The notes below the pieces were generated by a model. The model worked only from the letters and a program-made list of their open reading frames with translations. It searched no databases and was not told the DNA's origin. A stretch of DNA of 64,000 nt, taken from positions 125,301-189,300 of the forward strand of contig NZ_KK211185.1 in the NCBI RefSeq assembly GCF_000620765.1, written 5' to 3'. A program made the position numbers and the translations under genes. This document shows positions 1-10,114 of the stretch, piece by piece (the first letter of the stretch is position 1; every line of letters starts with the position of its first letter). Source of the DNA: Desulfovermiculus halophilus DSM 18834. GTDB taxonomy: Bacteria > Desulfobacterota > Desulfovibrionia > Desulfovibrionales > Desulfothermaceae.

Positions 1-1096
1 CATCCCGGTACTGAGCGGGAAGATCAGGATGGCCGGGACCGTAGGCCCTGGTTGCCCCTTTGCGGTGCACGTAAACCGCCTTTTGCTGACCGTCGACCAT
101 ATGCTCTTCGATCTTGCAGGTGTTGTGACTGACATCATAGATCAGGGACAGGCGGGCAGCAGGAAAGAGCTGGGCAAAGGACTCCCGGACCAGATGGGAA
201 AGGATCTGGCGGTTGGCCAGGGCGCAGTTGATCCCGCAGGCCATGGCCTGGTAAAAATCCCTCCCTTCTGGAGAGCGGATGGGGGCGCAGACCAGCTCGC
301 GCTCCGGGAGGGCAATCTTGTACTTGGAGGCAGCCCGGCCCAGGGTCTGCAGATAGTCCGTGCCTATCTGATGGCCCAGGGCTCTGGATCCGCAGTGGAT
401 GGAGATCAGGATGTCGTCTACGTCCAGGCCGAAGGCCTCGGCTGCCGTCCGGTCGTAGATGGCATCCACTGCCTGGATTTCCAGGTAGTGGTTCCCGCTG
501 CCCAGAGTTCCCATCTGCTTGTACTGCCGCTGTTTGGCCTGGGGGCTGACCTTGGACGGGTCCGCTCCCGGAGTCCGGCCGCTATCCTCGATGTTGGCCA
601 GATCCTGGGGGTCGCCGTAGCCCTGAGCCACGGCCCAGGCGGCACCATGGACCAACACCTGGTCCAACTGCCTGGAGTTCAGGGATATGGCTCCCTGGGA
701 GCCGACTCCGGCCGGAATCCGCAGGAAAAGGAGGTCTGCGGCCCGTTCTATATGCGGCTCGATCTGGGCACGTTTCATGGAGGTGTGCAGGCTGCGCACT
801 CCACAGGAGATATCGTAGCCGATGCCGCCCACGGAGATGATCCCGCCCTGGTCCGGGTCAAAGGCGGCCACTCCGCCGATGGGGAATCCGTATCCCCAGT
901 GGGCGTCGGGCATGACCAGGGAGGCGCGGACGATTCCCGGCAGACAGGCCACGTTGGCTGCCTGTTCAAGGACCTTGTGGTCCAGCCGGTGGATGAGATC
1001 CCATGCACCATAGAAGACGGCCGGAACCCGCATGGGACCATGAGCTGAAAGCTGAAAGCGGCATTCACCCGCAGAGACGAGTTGGTTGCTGTTCAT
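1..1096 (-). CDS. rtcB: RNA-splicing ligase RtcB (3' end beyond the window)
   Basis: RtcB joins 2',3'-cyclic phosphate or 3'-phosphate RNA ends to 5'-OH ends using GTP and Mn2+. The minus frame is open from an ATG at 1094-1096 (MNSNQLVSAG) to the window edge, about 365 codons, so the C-terminal part, which should hold the guanylated histidine, is missing. Family blocks are clear: MPDAHWGYGFPIGG, then GGIGYDISCGVRSL with the metal-binding Asp-x-x-Cys, and further on a GSGNHYLE block and an SIHCGSR block. It follows feoA by 48 bases on the same strand, so it may be in that transcript. Its cofactor archease is encoded about 15 kb away on the other strand. The identification is firm; only the end is unseen. 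Confidence 0.93.
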   Translation of the reverse strand, partial: MNSNQLVSAGECRFQLSAHGPMRVPAVFYGAWDLIHRLDHKVLEQAANVACLPGIVRASLVMPDAHWGYGFPIGGVAAFDPDQGGIISVGGIGYDISCGVRSLHTSMKRAQIEPHIERAADLLFLRIPAGVGSQGAISLNSRQLDQVLVHGAAWAVAQGYGDPQDLANIEDSGRTPGADPSKVSPQAKQRQYKQMGTLGSGNHYLEIQAVDAIYDRTAAEAFGLDVDDILISIHCGSRALGHQIGTDYLQTLGRAASKYKIALPERELVCAPIRSPEGRDFYQAMACGINCALANRQILSHLVRESFAQLFPAARLSLIYDVSHNTCKIEEHMVDGQQKAVYVHRKGATRAYGPGHPDLPAQYRD

Positions 1097-1144
1097 GGCC
1101 GGCACCCCGGGTGCAGAGGGGCAAGATGTGGAGATTGGTTGAGA

Positions 1145-1390
1145 TCAGGCGCTTAGCGGCTCAACCAGGATATAATCAGCTTCATTATTGCGCAAGGTCA
1201 AGGTGAAGTCGTTGATCTTCAAGGCCACCGGGTCCTTGAGCGGAGCCCGGCCGATGACTGTGATTTCCGTTCCAGGTACCAGGCCCATGTCCCGTATTCT
1301 GCGGCCGAGTTCGCCCTGGGCCTTCAAAGAGATGACCCGGGCCCGCTGGTTGAGGGTGAGGTGGCGCAGTCCAATGATATGTTCGTTCAT
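1145..1390 (-). CDS. feoA: FeoA family protein (second of two)
   Basis: This is an 81-residue SH3-like FeoA domain protein. In other bacteria FeoA binds or modulates the FeoB ferrous iron transporter at the inner membrane. The family signature is seen as GELGRRIRDMGLVPGTEITVIGRAPLKDP followed by a short strand segment ending NEADYILVEPLSA (given here only as landmarks). The whole length is a single FeoA domain, normal for a free-standing protein. It lies downstream of another feoA and upstream of rtcB on the same strand. No feoB lies in this window. A hairpin followed by a T-rich tract separates it from the first feoA, so its expression may be lower or independent. Confidence 0.88.
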   Translation of the reverse strand: MNEHIIGLRHLTLNQRARVISLKAQGELGRRIRDMGLVPGTEITVIGRAPLKDPVALKINDFTLTLRNNEADYILVEPLSA

Positions 1391-1435
1391 AGCGTGCTGG
1401 TCCTTAGAGTCGATCGTATCCGTGAAAAAACGTAA

Positions 1436-1464
1436 GAAAGGCAGGCCTGAAAGGCCTGCCTTTC
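1436..1464 (-). terminator. Hairpin between the two feoA genes
   Basis: A 13-bp perfect stem (1436-1448 with 1452-1464) closes a 3-base loop. Read on the minus strand it is followed by TTACGTTTTTTC, a T-rich tail, so it should act as an intrinsic terminator or attenuator after the promoter-proximal feoA. Confidence 0.6.
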
Positions 1465-1489
1465 TCCATTGGTCCCCCGATTGGAGCAG

Positions 1490-1720
1490 CTATTCCGAAG
1501 CGAAGGCCAGGATCTTGGAGGCCAATCCCTGCCCCAGGACCAGCTCTGTGTCCCGGACCTTCATCCGGCAGGGTCCCCCGCCGCAGGATGTGATGCGGAT
1601 GCTGGTTCCAGGGGTCAGCCCCATGGCGTAGAGCTTGGAACGGGCTCCGCCCCCGGCGTTGAGGGAGGAAATGGTTACCTTGCTGCCCGAGGGAAAATGA
1701 TTTAAAGGAAAGGCACCCAT
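1490..1720 (-). CDS. feoA: FeoA family protein (first of two)
   Basis: This is a second FeoA domain protein of about 76 residues with the core ARSKLYAMGLTPGTSIRITS and CGGGPCRMKVRDTELVLGQG. The Cys-x-x-x-x-Cys pair (SCGGGPC) is not shared with its neighbour. The reading frame is open further upstream, but a GAGG element at about 1730-1733 lies roughly 9 bases before the ATG at 1718-1720 and only 3 bases before the ATG at 1724-1726, so the later ATG (MGAFPLNHF) is preferred. It is the promoter-proximal gene of a feoA-feoA-rtcB cluster. The function as an Feo accessory protein is inferred from the family; the partner FeoB is outside the window. Confidence 0.86.
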   Translation of the reverse strand: MGAFPLNHFPSGSKVTISSLNAGGGARSKLYAMGLTPGTSIRITSCGGGPCRMKVRDTELVLGQGLASKILAFASE

Positions 1721-1769
1721 AGGCATAGACCTCGCAATGAATGATTTGCCAAGTTTGGCCGTCCTAATT

Positions 1770-1798
1770 CTTATAAGGAGGTTACTTCCTCCTGTCAA
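1770..1798 (-). promoter_or_regulatory. Sigma-70-type promoter of the feoA cluster
   Basis: On the minus strand TTGACA (1793-1798) and TATAAG (1770-1775) are separated by exactly 17 bases. This is a near-consensus vegetative promoter placed about 50 bases before the feoA start. Confidence 0.75.
1776..1793. promoter_or_regulatory. Palindrome filling the feoA promoter spacer
   Basis: AGGAGG and CCTCCT are perfect inverted 6-base arms separated by 6 bases. They occupy the spacer between the -35 and -10 boxes, the classic place for a repressor or MerR-like regulator. No regulator gene is adjacent, so its identity is unknown; a metal-responsive factor is an inference from the feoA context. Confidence 0.4.
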
Positions 1799-1947
1799 GG
1801 GAGTTTTTCAAGGTTCTTCGATCCCGCCAATAAATGTTCGACGATCGCCCTCTATGGTATGTACCTTTTCGATTCTTGCCCCCAGGACCGGAATGAAGTA
1901 CACGTCACCCGGACCGGAGAGGCGGCTACCCCAAGCGGACGTTATTT

Positions 1948-1953
1948 TATAAT
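1948..1953 (+). promoter_or_regulatory. Possible -10 box for carB
   Basis: A consensus TATAAT lies 20 bases before the carB ATG. No good -35 is seen 16-18 bases upstream, so the promoter assignment is weak. Confidence 0.25.
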
Positions 1954-1973
1954 CCCCAAGGCCAGTGAGTGTT

Positions 1974-4900
1974 ATGCCCAAAAGAACGGATTTACAACGA
2001 ATCATGCTCATCGGATCCGGGCCGATCATTATCGGTCAGGCCTGTGAGTTCGACTATTCCGGGACCCAGGCCTTGAAGGCCCTGAAGGAAGAGGGCTATG
2101 AGGTGATTCTGGTCAACTCCAACCCGGCCACGATCATGACCGATCCGGACCTGGCGGATCGCACCTATCTGGAACCCATAACACCTGAGGTTGTGGCCCA
2201 GATCATTGCCAAGGAGCGGCCGGACGCCCTGCTGCCCACCCTGGGGGGGCAGACCGGGCTGAATACCGCTGTGGCCGTGGCTGAACAGGGAGTCCTGGAC
2301 AGGTACGGCGTTGAGCTCATCGGGGCCTCCCTGCCGGTTATTCAAAAGGCCGAAAGCAGGCTCCAGTTTCGGGAGGCCATGGAGAGCATTGGCCTGAAGG
2401 TGCCCCAAAGCGGAATAGCCCAGACCATGGAGCAAGTCCGGGAGTTCGGGGAATCCCTGGCCTTTCCCATGATAATCCGCCCGGCCTATACCCTGGGCGG
2501 AACCGGGGGCGGAGTGGCCTACAACAAGGAAGAGCTGGAATCCTTTGCCAGGCAGGGGATGGCCGCGAGCATGACCTCGGAGGTCATGATCGAGGAGTCC
2601 CTGCTGGGATGGAAGGAGTTCGAGCTTGAGGTCATGCGGGACGGCAAGGACAACTGCGTGATTATCTGCTCCATTGAAAACCTGGACCCGATGGGGGTGC
2701 ATACCGGGGACTCCATAACCGTTGCCCCGGCCCAGACCCTGACCGACCGGGAGTACCAGGAGATGCGCGATGCGTCTCTGGCCATCATGCGCGAGATCGG
2801 GGTGGAGACCGGGGGGTCCAACGTCCAGTTCGCCATCAACCCGGAAAACGGGCAGATGATGGTCATTGAGATGAACCCCCGGGTATCGCGTTCGTCCGCT
2901 CTGGCCTCCAAGGCTACGGGATTTCCCATAGCCAAGATCGCGGCCAAGCTGGCCGTGGGCTACAGCCTGGACGAGCTTCCCAATGACATAACCCGGGAAA
3001 CAGTGGCCTGTTTTGAGCCCTCCATCGACTACTGCGTGGTCAAGATCCCCAGATTTACCTTCGAAAAATTCGCCAAGGCCCAGGATGTACTGACCACATC
3101 CATGAAGAGCGTGGGGGAAACCATGGCCATCGGCCGGACCTTCAAGGAGGCCCTGCAGAAGGGGTTTCGGTCCCTGGAGATCGGCGTGCCGGGGCTGGCC
3201 AAGGATTTTCGACCGGAGAGTCCGGATCCGGAGCTGATCCGGAGCAGGCTGCGGACCCCGAACTCGCAGCGTCTCTTCTATCTGCGCCAGGCCGTCCTGG
3301 ACGGGTTTTCGGACCAGGAGATCATTGATCTGACCCGGATAGACCCCTGGTTTGTGGCCCATATCCGCCAGCTGGTGGAGTTCGAGGCCAGGTTGCTGGC
3401 TGCGGCGGAAGGCAACATGGAGTGGAAGCCGTGCGCACAACTAACCGAGCTGTTCCGGGAGGCCAAGGAGGTCGGGTTCTCCGATCAGCAGTTGGCCACG
3501 GTTTTTTCCCGGTCCGAAGCCGAGGTCCGCGGATTGCGCAAAACCATGGATATTCTGCCCACGTATAAGCTGGTGGATACCTGCGCAGCCGAGTTCGAGG
3601 CCTACACCCCGTATTTTTATTCCTCCTACGAGCGGGAGAACGAGGCCCGGAGCACCGGAGCCAGAAAGGTGGTCATCCTTGGCGGGGGGCCGAACCGCAT
3701 CGGACAGGGAATCGAGTTCGACTACTGCTGCGTGCACGCGTCCTTTGCCCTGCGGGATATGGGGGTGGAGTCCATCATGGTCAACTCCAACCCGGAAACA
3801 GTGAGCACGGACTATGACACCTCGGATCGATTGTATTTTGAGCCCCTGACCCTTGAAGACACCTTGAACATCATCGAGCAGGAACAGCCGGAAGGGGTTA
3901 TCATCCAGTTCGGGGGGCAGACTCCCCTGAATCTGGCCGTCTCCCTCCTGGAAAACTCAGTGCCCATTCTGGGGACGTCTCCGGACAGCATCGACCGGGC
4001 CGAGGACCGGGAACGGTTTCATGATCTCCTGCACCTGCTGGATCTGAAGCAGCCGGAAAACGGCACGGCTGTTTCCGAGGACGGTGCGCTGGTCATCGCC
4101 AGGCGCATCGGCTATCCCTTGGTGGTTCGGCCCTCCTATGTGCTTGGGGGCCGGGCCATGGAGATCGTCTACGATGAGCAGGATCTGCTCAATTACTTCC
4201 AGGAGGCGGTGATCATCTCACCGGACCATCCCATCCTGCTGGACAAGTTCATGGAAAACGCCATTGAGATAGACGTGGACGCAGTCTCGGACGGGGAAGA
4301 TACCTATGTCGGGGGAATCATGGAGCACATAGAGGAAGCCGGGGTTCATTCCGGGGATTCGGCCTGTGTGCTGCCTCCGCATACCATCGGAGAGGAGATG
4401 ATCGAAGAGCTAACCCGCCAAACCAAGGCCCTGGCCAGGGAGCTGGGGGTCAAAGGCCTGATGAACATCCAGTTTGCGGTCAAGGACGGGGAGATCTATA
4501 TTCTGGAGGTCAACCCCCGGGCTTCCCGGACTGTGCCTTTTGTGAGCAAGGCAACCGGAGTCCCCCTGGCCAAGCTGGCCACCCGGGTAATGATGGGCGG
4601 GCGCTTGCGGGATCTGGATCCCTGGTCCCAGCGGAAGCGGGGGTATCTGGCGGTCAAGGAGGCCGTTTTGCCCTTCAGCCGGTTTCCCGGGGTGGATACC
4701 CTTCTCGGGCCGGAAATGAGGTCCACCGGGGAGGTCATGGGAATGGACGCCTCCTTTGGCTTGGCCTATATCAAGAGTCAGCTGGCCGCGGGACAGAAGC
4801 TGCCCATGCAGGGCACGGTATTCATTTCGGTCAACGACCGGGACAAAGCCCAGATTGTTGAGCCGGCCCGGACCTTCTCCAGTCTCGGCCTGCGCCTGGT

Positions 4901-5210
4901 GGCCACGCAAGGCACTGCGGACTATCTTGCTCAGCACGGGATTTCGGCCGATACAGTGAACAAGGTCTATGAAGGACAACCCAATGCCATTGATTTGATC
5001 AAAAACAAGGATATTGATCTGGTCATCAATACCTCGTCAGGAAAACTGACCATTCAGGATTCGTCCTCCCTGCGCCAAGCGACTATTTTGTACAATTTGC
5101 CATATACCACGACCCTGGCCGGAGCCAAGGCCATGGCCCAGGCCATGCGCGAATTGCAGGGCCGGGGGATGGATGTGCGCAGTTTGCAGGAGTATTACGG
5201 ACATGCGTAA
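1974..5210 (+). CDS. carB: Carbamoyl phosphate synthase large subunit
   Basis: CarB makes carbamoyl phosphate from ammonia supplied by CarA, bicarbonate and two ATP, for pyrimidine and arginine synthesis in the cytoplasm. The start chosen is ATG 1974 because [10 protein letters not shown] aligns with the usual CarB N-terminus; a GTG nine bases earlier is possible. At 1078 residues it is full length. The two ATP-grasp halves are visible as duplicated motifs: [17 protein letters not shown] near residue 15 and [17 protein letters not shown] near 560, with [17 protein letters not shown] and [17 protein letters not shown] later in each half. The last 140 residues form the methylglyoxal-synthase-like allosteric domain. 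carA is not in the window. It overlaps purF by 8 bases. Confidence 0.98.
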   Translation: MPKRTDLQRIMLIGSGPIIIGQACEFDYSGTQALKALKEEGYEVILVNSNPATIMTDPDLADRTYLEPITPEVVAQIIAKERPDALLPTLGGQTGLNTAVAVAEQGVLDRYGVELIGASLPVIQKAESRLQFREAMESIGLKVPQSGIAQTMEQVREFGESLAFPMIIRPAYTLGGTGGGVAYNKEELESFARQGMAASMTSEVMIEESLLGWKEFELEVMRDGKDNCVIICSIENLDPMGVHTGDSITVAPAQTLTDREYQEMRDASLAIMREIGVETGGSNVQFAINPENGQMMVIEMNPRVSRSSALASKATGFPIAKIAAKLAVGYSLDELPNDITRETVACFEPSIDYCVVKIPRFTFEKFAKAQDVLTTSMKSVGETMAIGRTFKEALQKGFRSLEIGVPGLAKDFRPESPDPELIRSRLRTPNSQRLFYLRQAVLDGFSDQEIIDLTRIDPWFVAHIRQLVEFEARLLAAAEGNMEWKPCAQLTELFREAKEVGFSDQQLATVFSRSEAEVRGLRKTMDILPTYKLVDTCAAEFEAYTPYFYSSYERENEARSTGARKVVILGGGPNRIGQGIEFDYCCVHASFALRDMGVESIMVNSNPETVSTDYDTSDRLYFEPLTLEDTLNIIEQEQPEGVIIQFGGQTPLNLAVSLLENSVPILGTSPDSIDRAEDRERFHDLLHLLDLKQPENGTAVSEDGALVIARRIGYPLVVRPSYVLGGRAMEIVYDEQDLLNYFQEAVIISPDHPILLDKFMENAIEIDVDAVSDGEDTYVGGIMEHIEEAGVHSGDSACVLPPHTIGEEMIEELTRQTKALARELGVKGLMNIQFAVKDGEIYILEVNPRASRTVPFVSKATGVPLAKLATRVMMGGRLRDLDPWSQRKRGYLAVKEAVLPFSRFPGVDTLLGPEMRSTGEVMGMDASFGLAYIKSQLAAGQKLPMQGTVFISVNDRDKAQIVEPARTFSSLGLRLVATQGTADYLAQHGISADTVNKVYEGQPNAIDLIKNKDIDLVINTSSGKLTIQDSSSLRQATILYNLPYTTTLAGAKAMAQAMRELQGRGMDVRSLQEYYGHA

Positions 5211-6585
5211 AGAGTATTGCGGTCTCATCGGCATCTACGGACATCCGGAGGCGGCCCGGATGGCCTATTTCGGACTGTATGCCCTGCAGCACAGAGGGCA
5301 GGAAAGTGCGGGCATCGTGACCTGGGACGGTGAAAAACTCCGGGAACAGCGGGGTATGGGCCTGGTGGCGGACGTGTTCAGCGAACGTCACCTGGGACAC
5401 GAGCTCAAGGGCAAGACGGCCATGGGCCACATCCGGTATTCGACCACCGGGGCTTCCCTGCTCCGAAACGCCCAGCCGTTTCTGGTCCGGTTCCGGGATC
5501 TGCACATGGCCATTGCCCACAACGGGAACCTGGTGAACACCTATCAGTTGCGCAAGGAGCTTGAAGATCAGGGCTCACTGTTTCAGACCAGCATGGACAG
5601 CGAGGTCCTGATGCATCTGGTGGCCAAGAATCTGAATGGGAACAGCCTGGAGGAAGCCATTGCCTGTGCCTGCCGGCGGGTTCAGGGGGCCTACTGCCTG
5701 CTGATCCAAGCCAACTCCAAGCTTATAGCCGTCCGGGATCCTTGGGGCTTTCGGCCCCTGGTCCTGGGACGGGCTGGGGGGACAACGGTGCTGGCCTCCG
5801 AGACCTGCGCCCTGGATCTTCTGGAGGCCGAATACCTGCGGGAGGTCCGTCCAGGGGAAATGGTGGTCATTGAAGACGGCCGGCTGACCAGCATGCAGGC
5901 CGTGGAGTCCAAGCAAAAGAATCCCTGCATCTTTGAGCTGATCTACTTTGCCCGGCCGGATTCCATTGTCTTTGGGCATACGGTGTATACCTGCCGGAAG
6001 AATATGGGCCGGGCATTGGCTGAAGAGGCCCCGGTGGAAGCGGACTTCTGCATGCCGTTTCCCGATTCCGGGGTGTACGCCGCAGTGGGCTACGCCCAGG
6101 CCTCGGGCCTGCCCTTTGAGAACGCCATGATCCGCAATCACTATGTGGGGCGGACCTTTATCCAGCCCTCCCAGGACATGCGCGACTTCGGGGTTCGGGT
6201 CAAGCTCAATCCGGTCAAGGAGATGATCAAGGGGAAACGGATCGTGATTATAGAAGACTCCATTGTCCGCGGGACCACGATCAGGACCAGGATCAAGAAG
6301 CTGCGGGAGATGGGGGCCAAGGAGCTGCACCTGCGGGTGAGCTGTCCACCCATCTGCCATCCCTGCTATTATGGGATCGATTTTTCCTCCAAGGGAGAAC
6401 TGATCGCAGCCAATCATACGGTTTCGGATATCGCCAAGTACATTGGCCTTGACTCTCTGCACTTTTTGACAGTCGACGGTCTGCGCCGTTCCGTTGACGC
6501 TGAGCGCAACTTCTGCCTGGCCTGTTTTCAGGGAGAGTATCCGGTCCTTCCGGGGGAGCACTATGGAAAGGCGAGGTTTGATTGA
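5203..6585 (+). CDS. purF: Amidophosphoribosyltransferase
   Basis: PurF commits PRPP and glutamine to purine synthesis by forming phosphoribosylamine. The ATG at 5203 lies inside the last codons of carB (ATGCGTAA overlap), indicating translational coupling. The protein begins MRKEY followed by Cys6, so a five-residue propeptide would be removed to expose the catalytic N-terminal cysteine, as in the Bacillus-type enzyme. The class II glutaminase domain covers about residues 6-230 and the PRTase domain follows, with the PRPP loop [12 protein letters not shown] near residues 348-359. Cysteines in [16 protein letters not shown] and FCLACF match the [4Fe-4S]-containing form of the enzyme. Length, 460 residues, is normal. 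Confidence 0.97.
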   Translation: MRKEYCGLIGIYGHPEAARMAYFGLYALQHRGQESAGIVTWDGEKLREQRGMGLVADVFSERHLGHELKGKTAMGHIRYSTTGASLLRNAQPFLVRFRDLHMAIAHNGNLVNTYQLRKELEDQGSLFQTSMDSEVLMHLVAKNLNGNSLEEAIACACRRVQGAYCLLIQANSKLIAVRDPWGFRPLVLGRAGGTTVLASETCALDLLEAEYLREVRPGEMVVIEDGRLTSMQAVESKQKNPCIFELIYFARPDSIVFGHTVYTCRKNMGRALAEEAPVEADFCMPFPDSGVYAAVGYAQASGLPFENAMIRNHYVGRTFIQPSQDMRDFGVRVKLNPVKEMIKGKRIVIIEDSIVRGTTIRTRIKKLREMGAKELHLRVSCPPICHPCYYGIDFSSKGELIAANHTVSDIAKYIGLDSLHFLTVDGLRRSVDAERNFCLACFQGEYPVLPGEHYGKARFD

Positions 6586-6647
6586 TTGCCAACCCGAAGC
6601 AGGCCCGACACGGACCTGGTTGCATGAGGTGAGGTCAGGCATTGACT

Positions 6648-7670
6648 ATGAGCGAGTTTGGTTCCCAGAGTTCACAACCGGACGGCATGGCCCGGGACTG
6701 GGTCAGTTTGGCCAGAGAGGTGCTGAATACGGAAATCCAGGGGCTGGAGCGGGTTCGGGACAACCTGGGGCCTGAGTTTGAGCAGGCGGTGAGCCTTCTG
6801 GCCGGCTGCCAGGGGCGGGTGGTGGTCACCGGGCTGGGAAAGTCCGGGCTGGTTGGACGCAAGATTGCCGCCACCCTGAGCAGCACCGGGACTCCGTCGT
6901 CGTTCTTGCATCCGGTGGAGGGGGCACACGGCGATCTGGGCATGATCCGGTCCGGAGATGTGGTTGTGGCCATTTCCAACAGCGGCGAAACAGACGAGCT
7001 CAATGCCATCATCCCGGCCCTGCTCAGTCTGGGAGCGAACATCATCGGCATGACCGGAAATATTCGTTCCCGCATGAGCCGGATGTGTCATGTGACCCTA
7101 TGTACCGAAGTCCCTAAAGAGGCCTGCACCCTGGGCCTGGCCCCCACTGCGAGCACAACCGCCACCTTGGCCTTGGGCGATGCCCTAGCAGTGGCCTTGA
7201 TTGAGTGGAAGGCCTTTGGGCGGGATGACTTCCGCCGCTTTCACCCGGGCGGAGACCTGGGCCGGCAACTGAGCATGAGCGTGCGGGCCTTGATGCACAC
7301 CGAGGATGTGCCGACTGTGTATGCTGCGGACACCTTGGGCCGTGCCCTGGAGGTCCTGGATCAGGGCGGCATGGGAGCCGTGATTGTCGTTGATCTGGAG
7401 CAGCGGCTGCAGGGAATTTTGACCGATGGGGACGTGCGGCGGATGCTCTGCCGGACCGAGTACGACCTGAACAAGCCGATCCATACCTACATGACCCCGG
7501 AGCCGAAGTATGTCACTGTGGACCAAAAGGGCGGGAAGGTCCTGGACCTGATGGAGAAAGGAGCGATTATGGTCCTGCCTGTTGTGGATGAACGCCGTGT
7601 CCTGCAGGGTGCTGTGCATATGCACGATCTGCTGGGCAAGGGGAGACTGAGCTTTAACGGGATGAGCTGA
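6648..7670 (+). CDS. kdsD: D-arabinose-5-phosphate isomerase, KpsF/GutQ family
   Basis: This enzyme interconverts ribulose 5-phosphate and arabinose 5-phosphate, the first step towards Kdo for lipopolysaccharide. An SIS domain (about residues 35-170) has GLGKSGLVGRKIAATL and ISNSGETDEL; two CBS domains follow (about 205-262 and 272-335). A Shine-Dalgarno-like AGGTGAGG sits 7 bases before a TTG at 6642 and about 13 before the ATG at 6648; the ATG is reported but the TTG start (two residues longer) is possible. The stop codon shares its last base with the PBP1A ATG. Its LPS role agrees with msbA in the same window. Confidence 0.93.
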   Translation: MSEFGSQSSQPDGMARDWVSLAREVLNTEIQGLERVRDNLGPEFEQAVSLLAGCQGRVVVTGLGKSGLVGRKIAATLSSTGTPSSFLHPVEGAHGDLGMIRSGDVVVAISNSGETDELNAIIPALLSLGANIIGMTGNIRSRMSRMCHVTLCTEVPKEACTLGLAPTASTTATLALGDALAVALIEWKAFGRDDFRRFHPGGDLGRQLSMSVRALMHTEDVPTVYAADTLGRALEVLDQGGMGAVIVVDLEQRLQGILTDGDVRRMLCRTEYDLNKPIHTYMTPEPKYVTVDQKGGKVLDLMEKGAIMVLPVVDERRVLQGAVHMHDLLGKGRLSFNGMS

Positions 7671-10042
7671 TGCGTAAATTTTTGGTAATTACAGCTGTTG
7701 CTCTTTCATCCCTGGTTGTGATCGGGCTCGTCGGGGGGCTCGGACTCTACCTGTGGGCGACGAATGATCTGCCCAAGGTGGAGAAGATCACGGACTACAA
7801 TCCTGCACTGACCACAACCGTGTACGCCCAGGACGATGAGGTCCTGGGGTATCTGGCCAAAGAGAAACGCTTTCTGCGCTCTCTGGATCAGATGGCCGAG
7901 GTGGTTCCCCTGTGCTTTCTGGCTGCTGAGGACCACAGCTTTTATCAGCATGAAGGGATCGACATGCTGGGGATCATGCGGGCGGCGATCAAGAACATCC
8001 GGGCCGGATCCATTGTGCAGGGCGGAAGCACCATAACCCAGCAGGTGATCAAGGCCCTGCTTTTGACTCCGGAGCGGAGCTACGAGCGCAAGCTCAAGGA
8101 GGCCATCCTCGCCTATCGTCTGGAGAAGAATCTGAAGAAAAACGAGATCCTGACCATATACTTAAACGAGATCTATCTGGGCCACGGCGCATACGGGGTG
8201 GAGGCCGCTTCCAGAATCTATTTCGGCCAGCACGTTGATGAACTGAACCTGGCTCAGGCCGCGCTTCTGGCCGGTCTGCCCAAGGCGCCCTCCCTGTATG
8301 ATCCGTACAAGAACATGGATCTGGCCCGAGCCAGGCAGCGGTATGTCCTGGATCGGCTGTTGGACCTGGAGTGGATCACCCAAAAGGAGTACGACCAGGC
8401 CCTGCAGGCCGATATAACCTTGCAGTCCATGGCCGATCCGACCTGGAAGGTCGGAGGCTACTATCTGGAAGAGGTCCGCAAGTGGCTGGTGGACAAGTTC
8501 GGAGAGGAAAAGACCTATTGCGGGGGGCTGGAGGTCAGGACCTCAGTAGACCTGACCCATCAACAGGCTGCTGAACAGGCCCTGCAGCAGGGGCTGGTCG
8601 CGTCCACAAAGCGGCGGGGGTGGCGGGGCCCGGTGTTCACCACCCAGGACACGAACTCCACCGCGGATTTGTCCCGGCTGGAGGAGGATTTCCCAGGAGC
8701 TCCCCAGGACTGGATGCTGGTTCGGGTGGCAAAGGTCCAGTCCGAAGGGGCCACAGTCAGCCACGGGAATCAGACCGGGTGGATCGATGTGTCCACAATG
8801 GACTGGTGCCGGGAGCCGGACCCGGACAAAGCTCCGGAGGATGTCCCCGCGGTTCGCGATGCCCGGAAGGTCCTGCAAAACGGGGACGTGGTGTGGGCCT
8901 CTGCACAGCCTGAAACTAATGGAGATGCCGGGCAGGATGAAGTCAGCCTGAAATTGCAGCAGCTGCCGGAAGTCCAAGGGGCCGTATTTTCCATGGATCC
9001 CAGAACCGGAGAGGTCCTGGCCATGACCGGCGGGTTTTCCTACTCCCAGAGTCAGTTCAACCGGGCTGTACAGGCCAAACGTCAGCCTGGGTCGGCCTTT
9101 AAGCCCATCGTCTATTCCGCGGCCCTGGACAACGGGTTCACCCCGGCATCCCTGCTTTTGGACGCCCCGATCGTCTTTTCCGGCCGGGATATGGAGCGGG
9201 ATTGGAAACCGGAGAACTACGAGCGGCGGATATTTGGCCCCACGCTGCTGCGTACGGCCCTGGTCAAGTCCCGAAACCTGGTGACCATCCGATTGGCCAG
9301 GCAGATAGGCATTGATACCGTCATTGAGCGGGCCAAAACCCTGGGCCTTGAGGCCGAATTCCCCCGCGACCTGTCCGTCAGCCTCGGATCGGCCTCGGTC
9401 AGCCTCAAGGACATGTGCCAGGCCTATTCCGCCTTTGCCCGGGACGGAAGCACGATCAAACCCAGGTTGGTCACCCGGGTGACCGGCCCTTGGGGCGAGG
9501 AGATGTATGCCTCGGAGCCGGAGCAGATTCAAGGGGTGAGTGCGCAGAATGCGTACATCATCAGCTCCCTGTTGCAGGAGGTCATCCAGAGCGGCACAGG
9601 GTGGAGGGTTCGGAAGCTGGGGCGTCCGGTGGCCGGTAAGACAGGGACCACTGACGAGCAGAGAGACGCCTGGTTCATGGGCTATACCCAATATCTGCTG
9701 ACCGGGGTGTTTGTTGGATTCGACCAGCCCAGACCCATGGGCAAATACGAAACCGGGTCCAGGGCCGCATCTCCTGTCTGGCTTCACTATCGGCAGGAGG
9801 TGGAGGACGGCTATCCACCGGTGCGTTTTCCCCAGCCCCGGGGTATCGTCATGGCCAAGGTCGATGCCTCGAACGGCTTTCTGGCCGGTCCGGGGACGGA
9901 AAAAAGCTACCTGCTGCCGTTTAAGGCCGGAACACAGCCTACGCGCATTTCAAAGGGCAGGGCTTCCCGGTCGGATGAATCCGAAGACCGGGATTCCGGA
10001 GGAGCAGATCAAGGCCAGGATATGCTGAAGTCCGTGTTTTAG
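7670..10042 (+). CDS. mrcA: Penicillin-binding protein 1A (bifunctional glycosyltransferase/transpeptidase)
   Basis: This class A PBP polymerises and cross-links peptidoglycan in the periplasm, anchored by one N-terminal transmembrane segment (about residues 8-30). The GT51 domain has the catalytic EDHSFYQHEGID (Glu87) and GGSTITQQVIKALLL. After an inserted OB-like region (about 300-440) the transpeptidase domain shows SAFK (Ser475, Lys478), SRN (534-536) and KTGT (from Lys657). The 790-residue length fits PBP1A. The C-terminus is a short polar tail. It overlaps kdsD by one base and is the last gene of the tight carB-purF-kdsD-PBP run. The name mrcA/ponA is by family; orthology to a particular enzyme is not tested. 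Confidence 0.95.
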   Translation: MRKFLVITAVALSSLVVIGLVGGLGLYLWATNDLPKVEKITDYNPALTTTVYAQDDEVLGYLAKEKRFLRSLDQMAEVVPLCFLAAEDHSFYQHEGIDMLGIMRAAIKNIRAGSIVQGGSTITQQVIKALLLTPERSYERKLKEAILAYRLEKNLKKNEILTIYLNEIYLGHGAYGVEAASRIYFGQHVDELNLAQAALLAGLPKAPSLYDPYKNMDLARARQRYVLDRLLDLEWITQKEYDQALQADITLQSMADPTWKVGGYYLEEVRKWLVDKFGEEKTYCGGLEVRTSVDLTHQQAAEQALQQGLVASTKRRGWRGPVFTTQDTNSTADLSRLEEDFPGAPQDWMLVRVAKVQSEGATVSHGNQTGWIDVSTMDWCREPDPDKAPEDVPAVRDARKVLQNGDVVWASAQPETNGDAGQDEVSLKLQQLPEVQGAVFSMDPRTGEVLAMTGGFSYSQSQFNRAVQAKRQPGSAFKPIVYSAALDNGFTPASLLLDAPIVFSGRDMERDWKPENYERRIFGPTLLRTALVKSRNLVTIRLARQIGIDTVIERAKTLGLEAEFPRDLSVSLGSASVSLKDMCQAYSAFARDGSTIKPRLVTRVTGPWGEEMYASEPEQIQGVSAQNAYIISSLLQEVIQSGTGWRVRKLGRPVAGKTGTTDEQRDAWFMGYTQYLLTGVFVGFDQPRPMGKYETGSRAASPVWLHYRQEVEDGYPPVRFPQPRGIVMAKVDASNGFLAGPGTEKSYLLPFKAGTQPTRISKGRASRSDESEDRDSGGADQGQDMLKSVF

Positions 10043-10114
10043 TCTTTTCCAAAGCCCCTCCCGCGTCCCGGAGGCGCAGAGGCCACAGAGCAACCAGGTC
10101 GGAAGGCTGCGCGC

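Noticed and set aside
29..1048. A 339-codon open plus-strand frame
   Set aside because: It is the antisense shadow of rtcB. The minus strand has all RtcB blocks; the plus frame has no recognisable motif.
1808..2029. A 73-codon minus-strand frame upstream of feoA (ends GDRRTFIGGIEEP)
   Set aside because: It looks moderately protein-like, but it overlaps the carB start, has no ribosome site and ends just before the feoA -35 box. Kept out for lack of support.
1992..3440. A 482-codon minus-strand frame opposite carB
   Set aside because: Long antisense frames are expected opposite GC-rich genes. It is rich in Gly, Leu and His with no domain, and carB is certain.
8543..9787. A 414-codon minus-strand frame opposite PBP1A
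   Set aside because: Antisense shadow of a certain gene; no ribosome site or motif.
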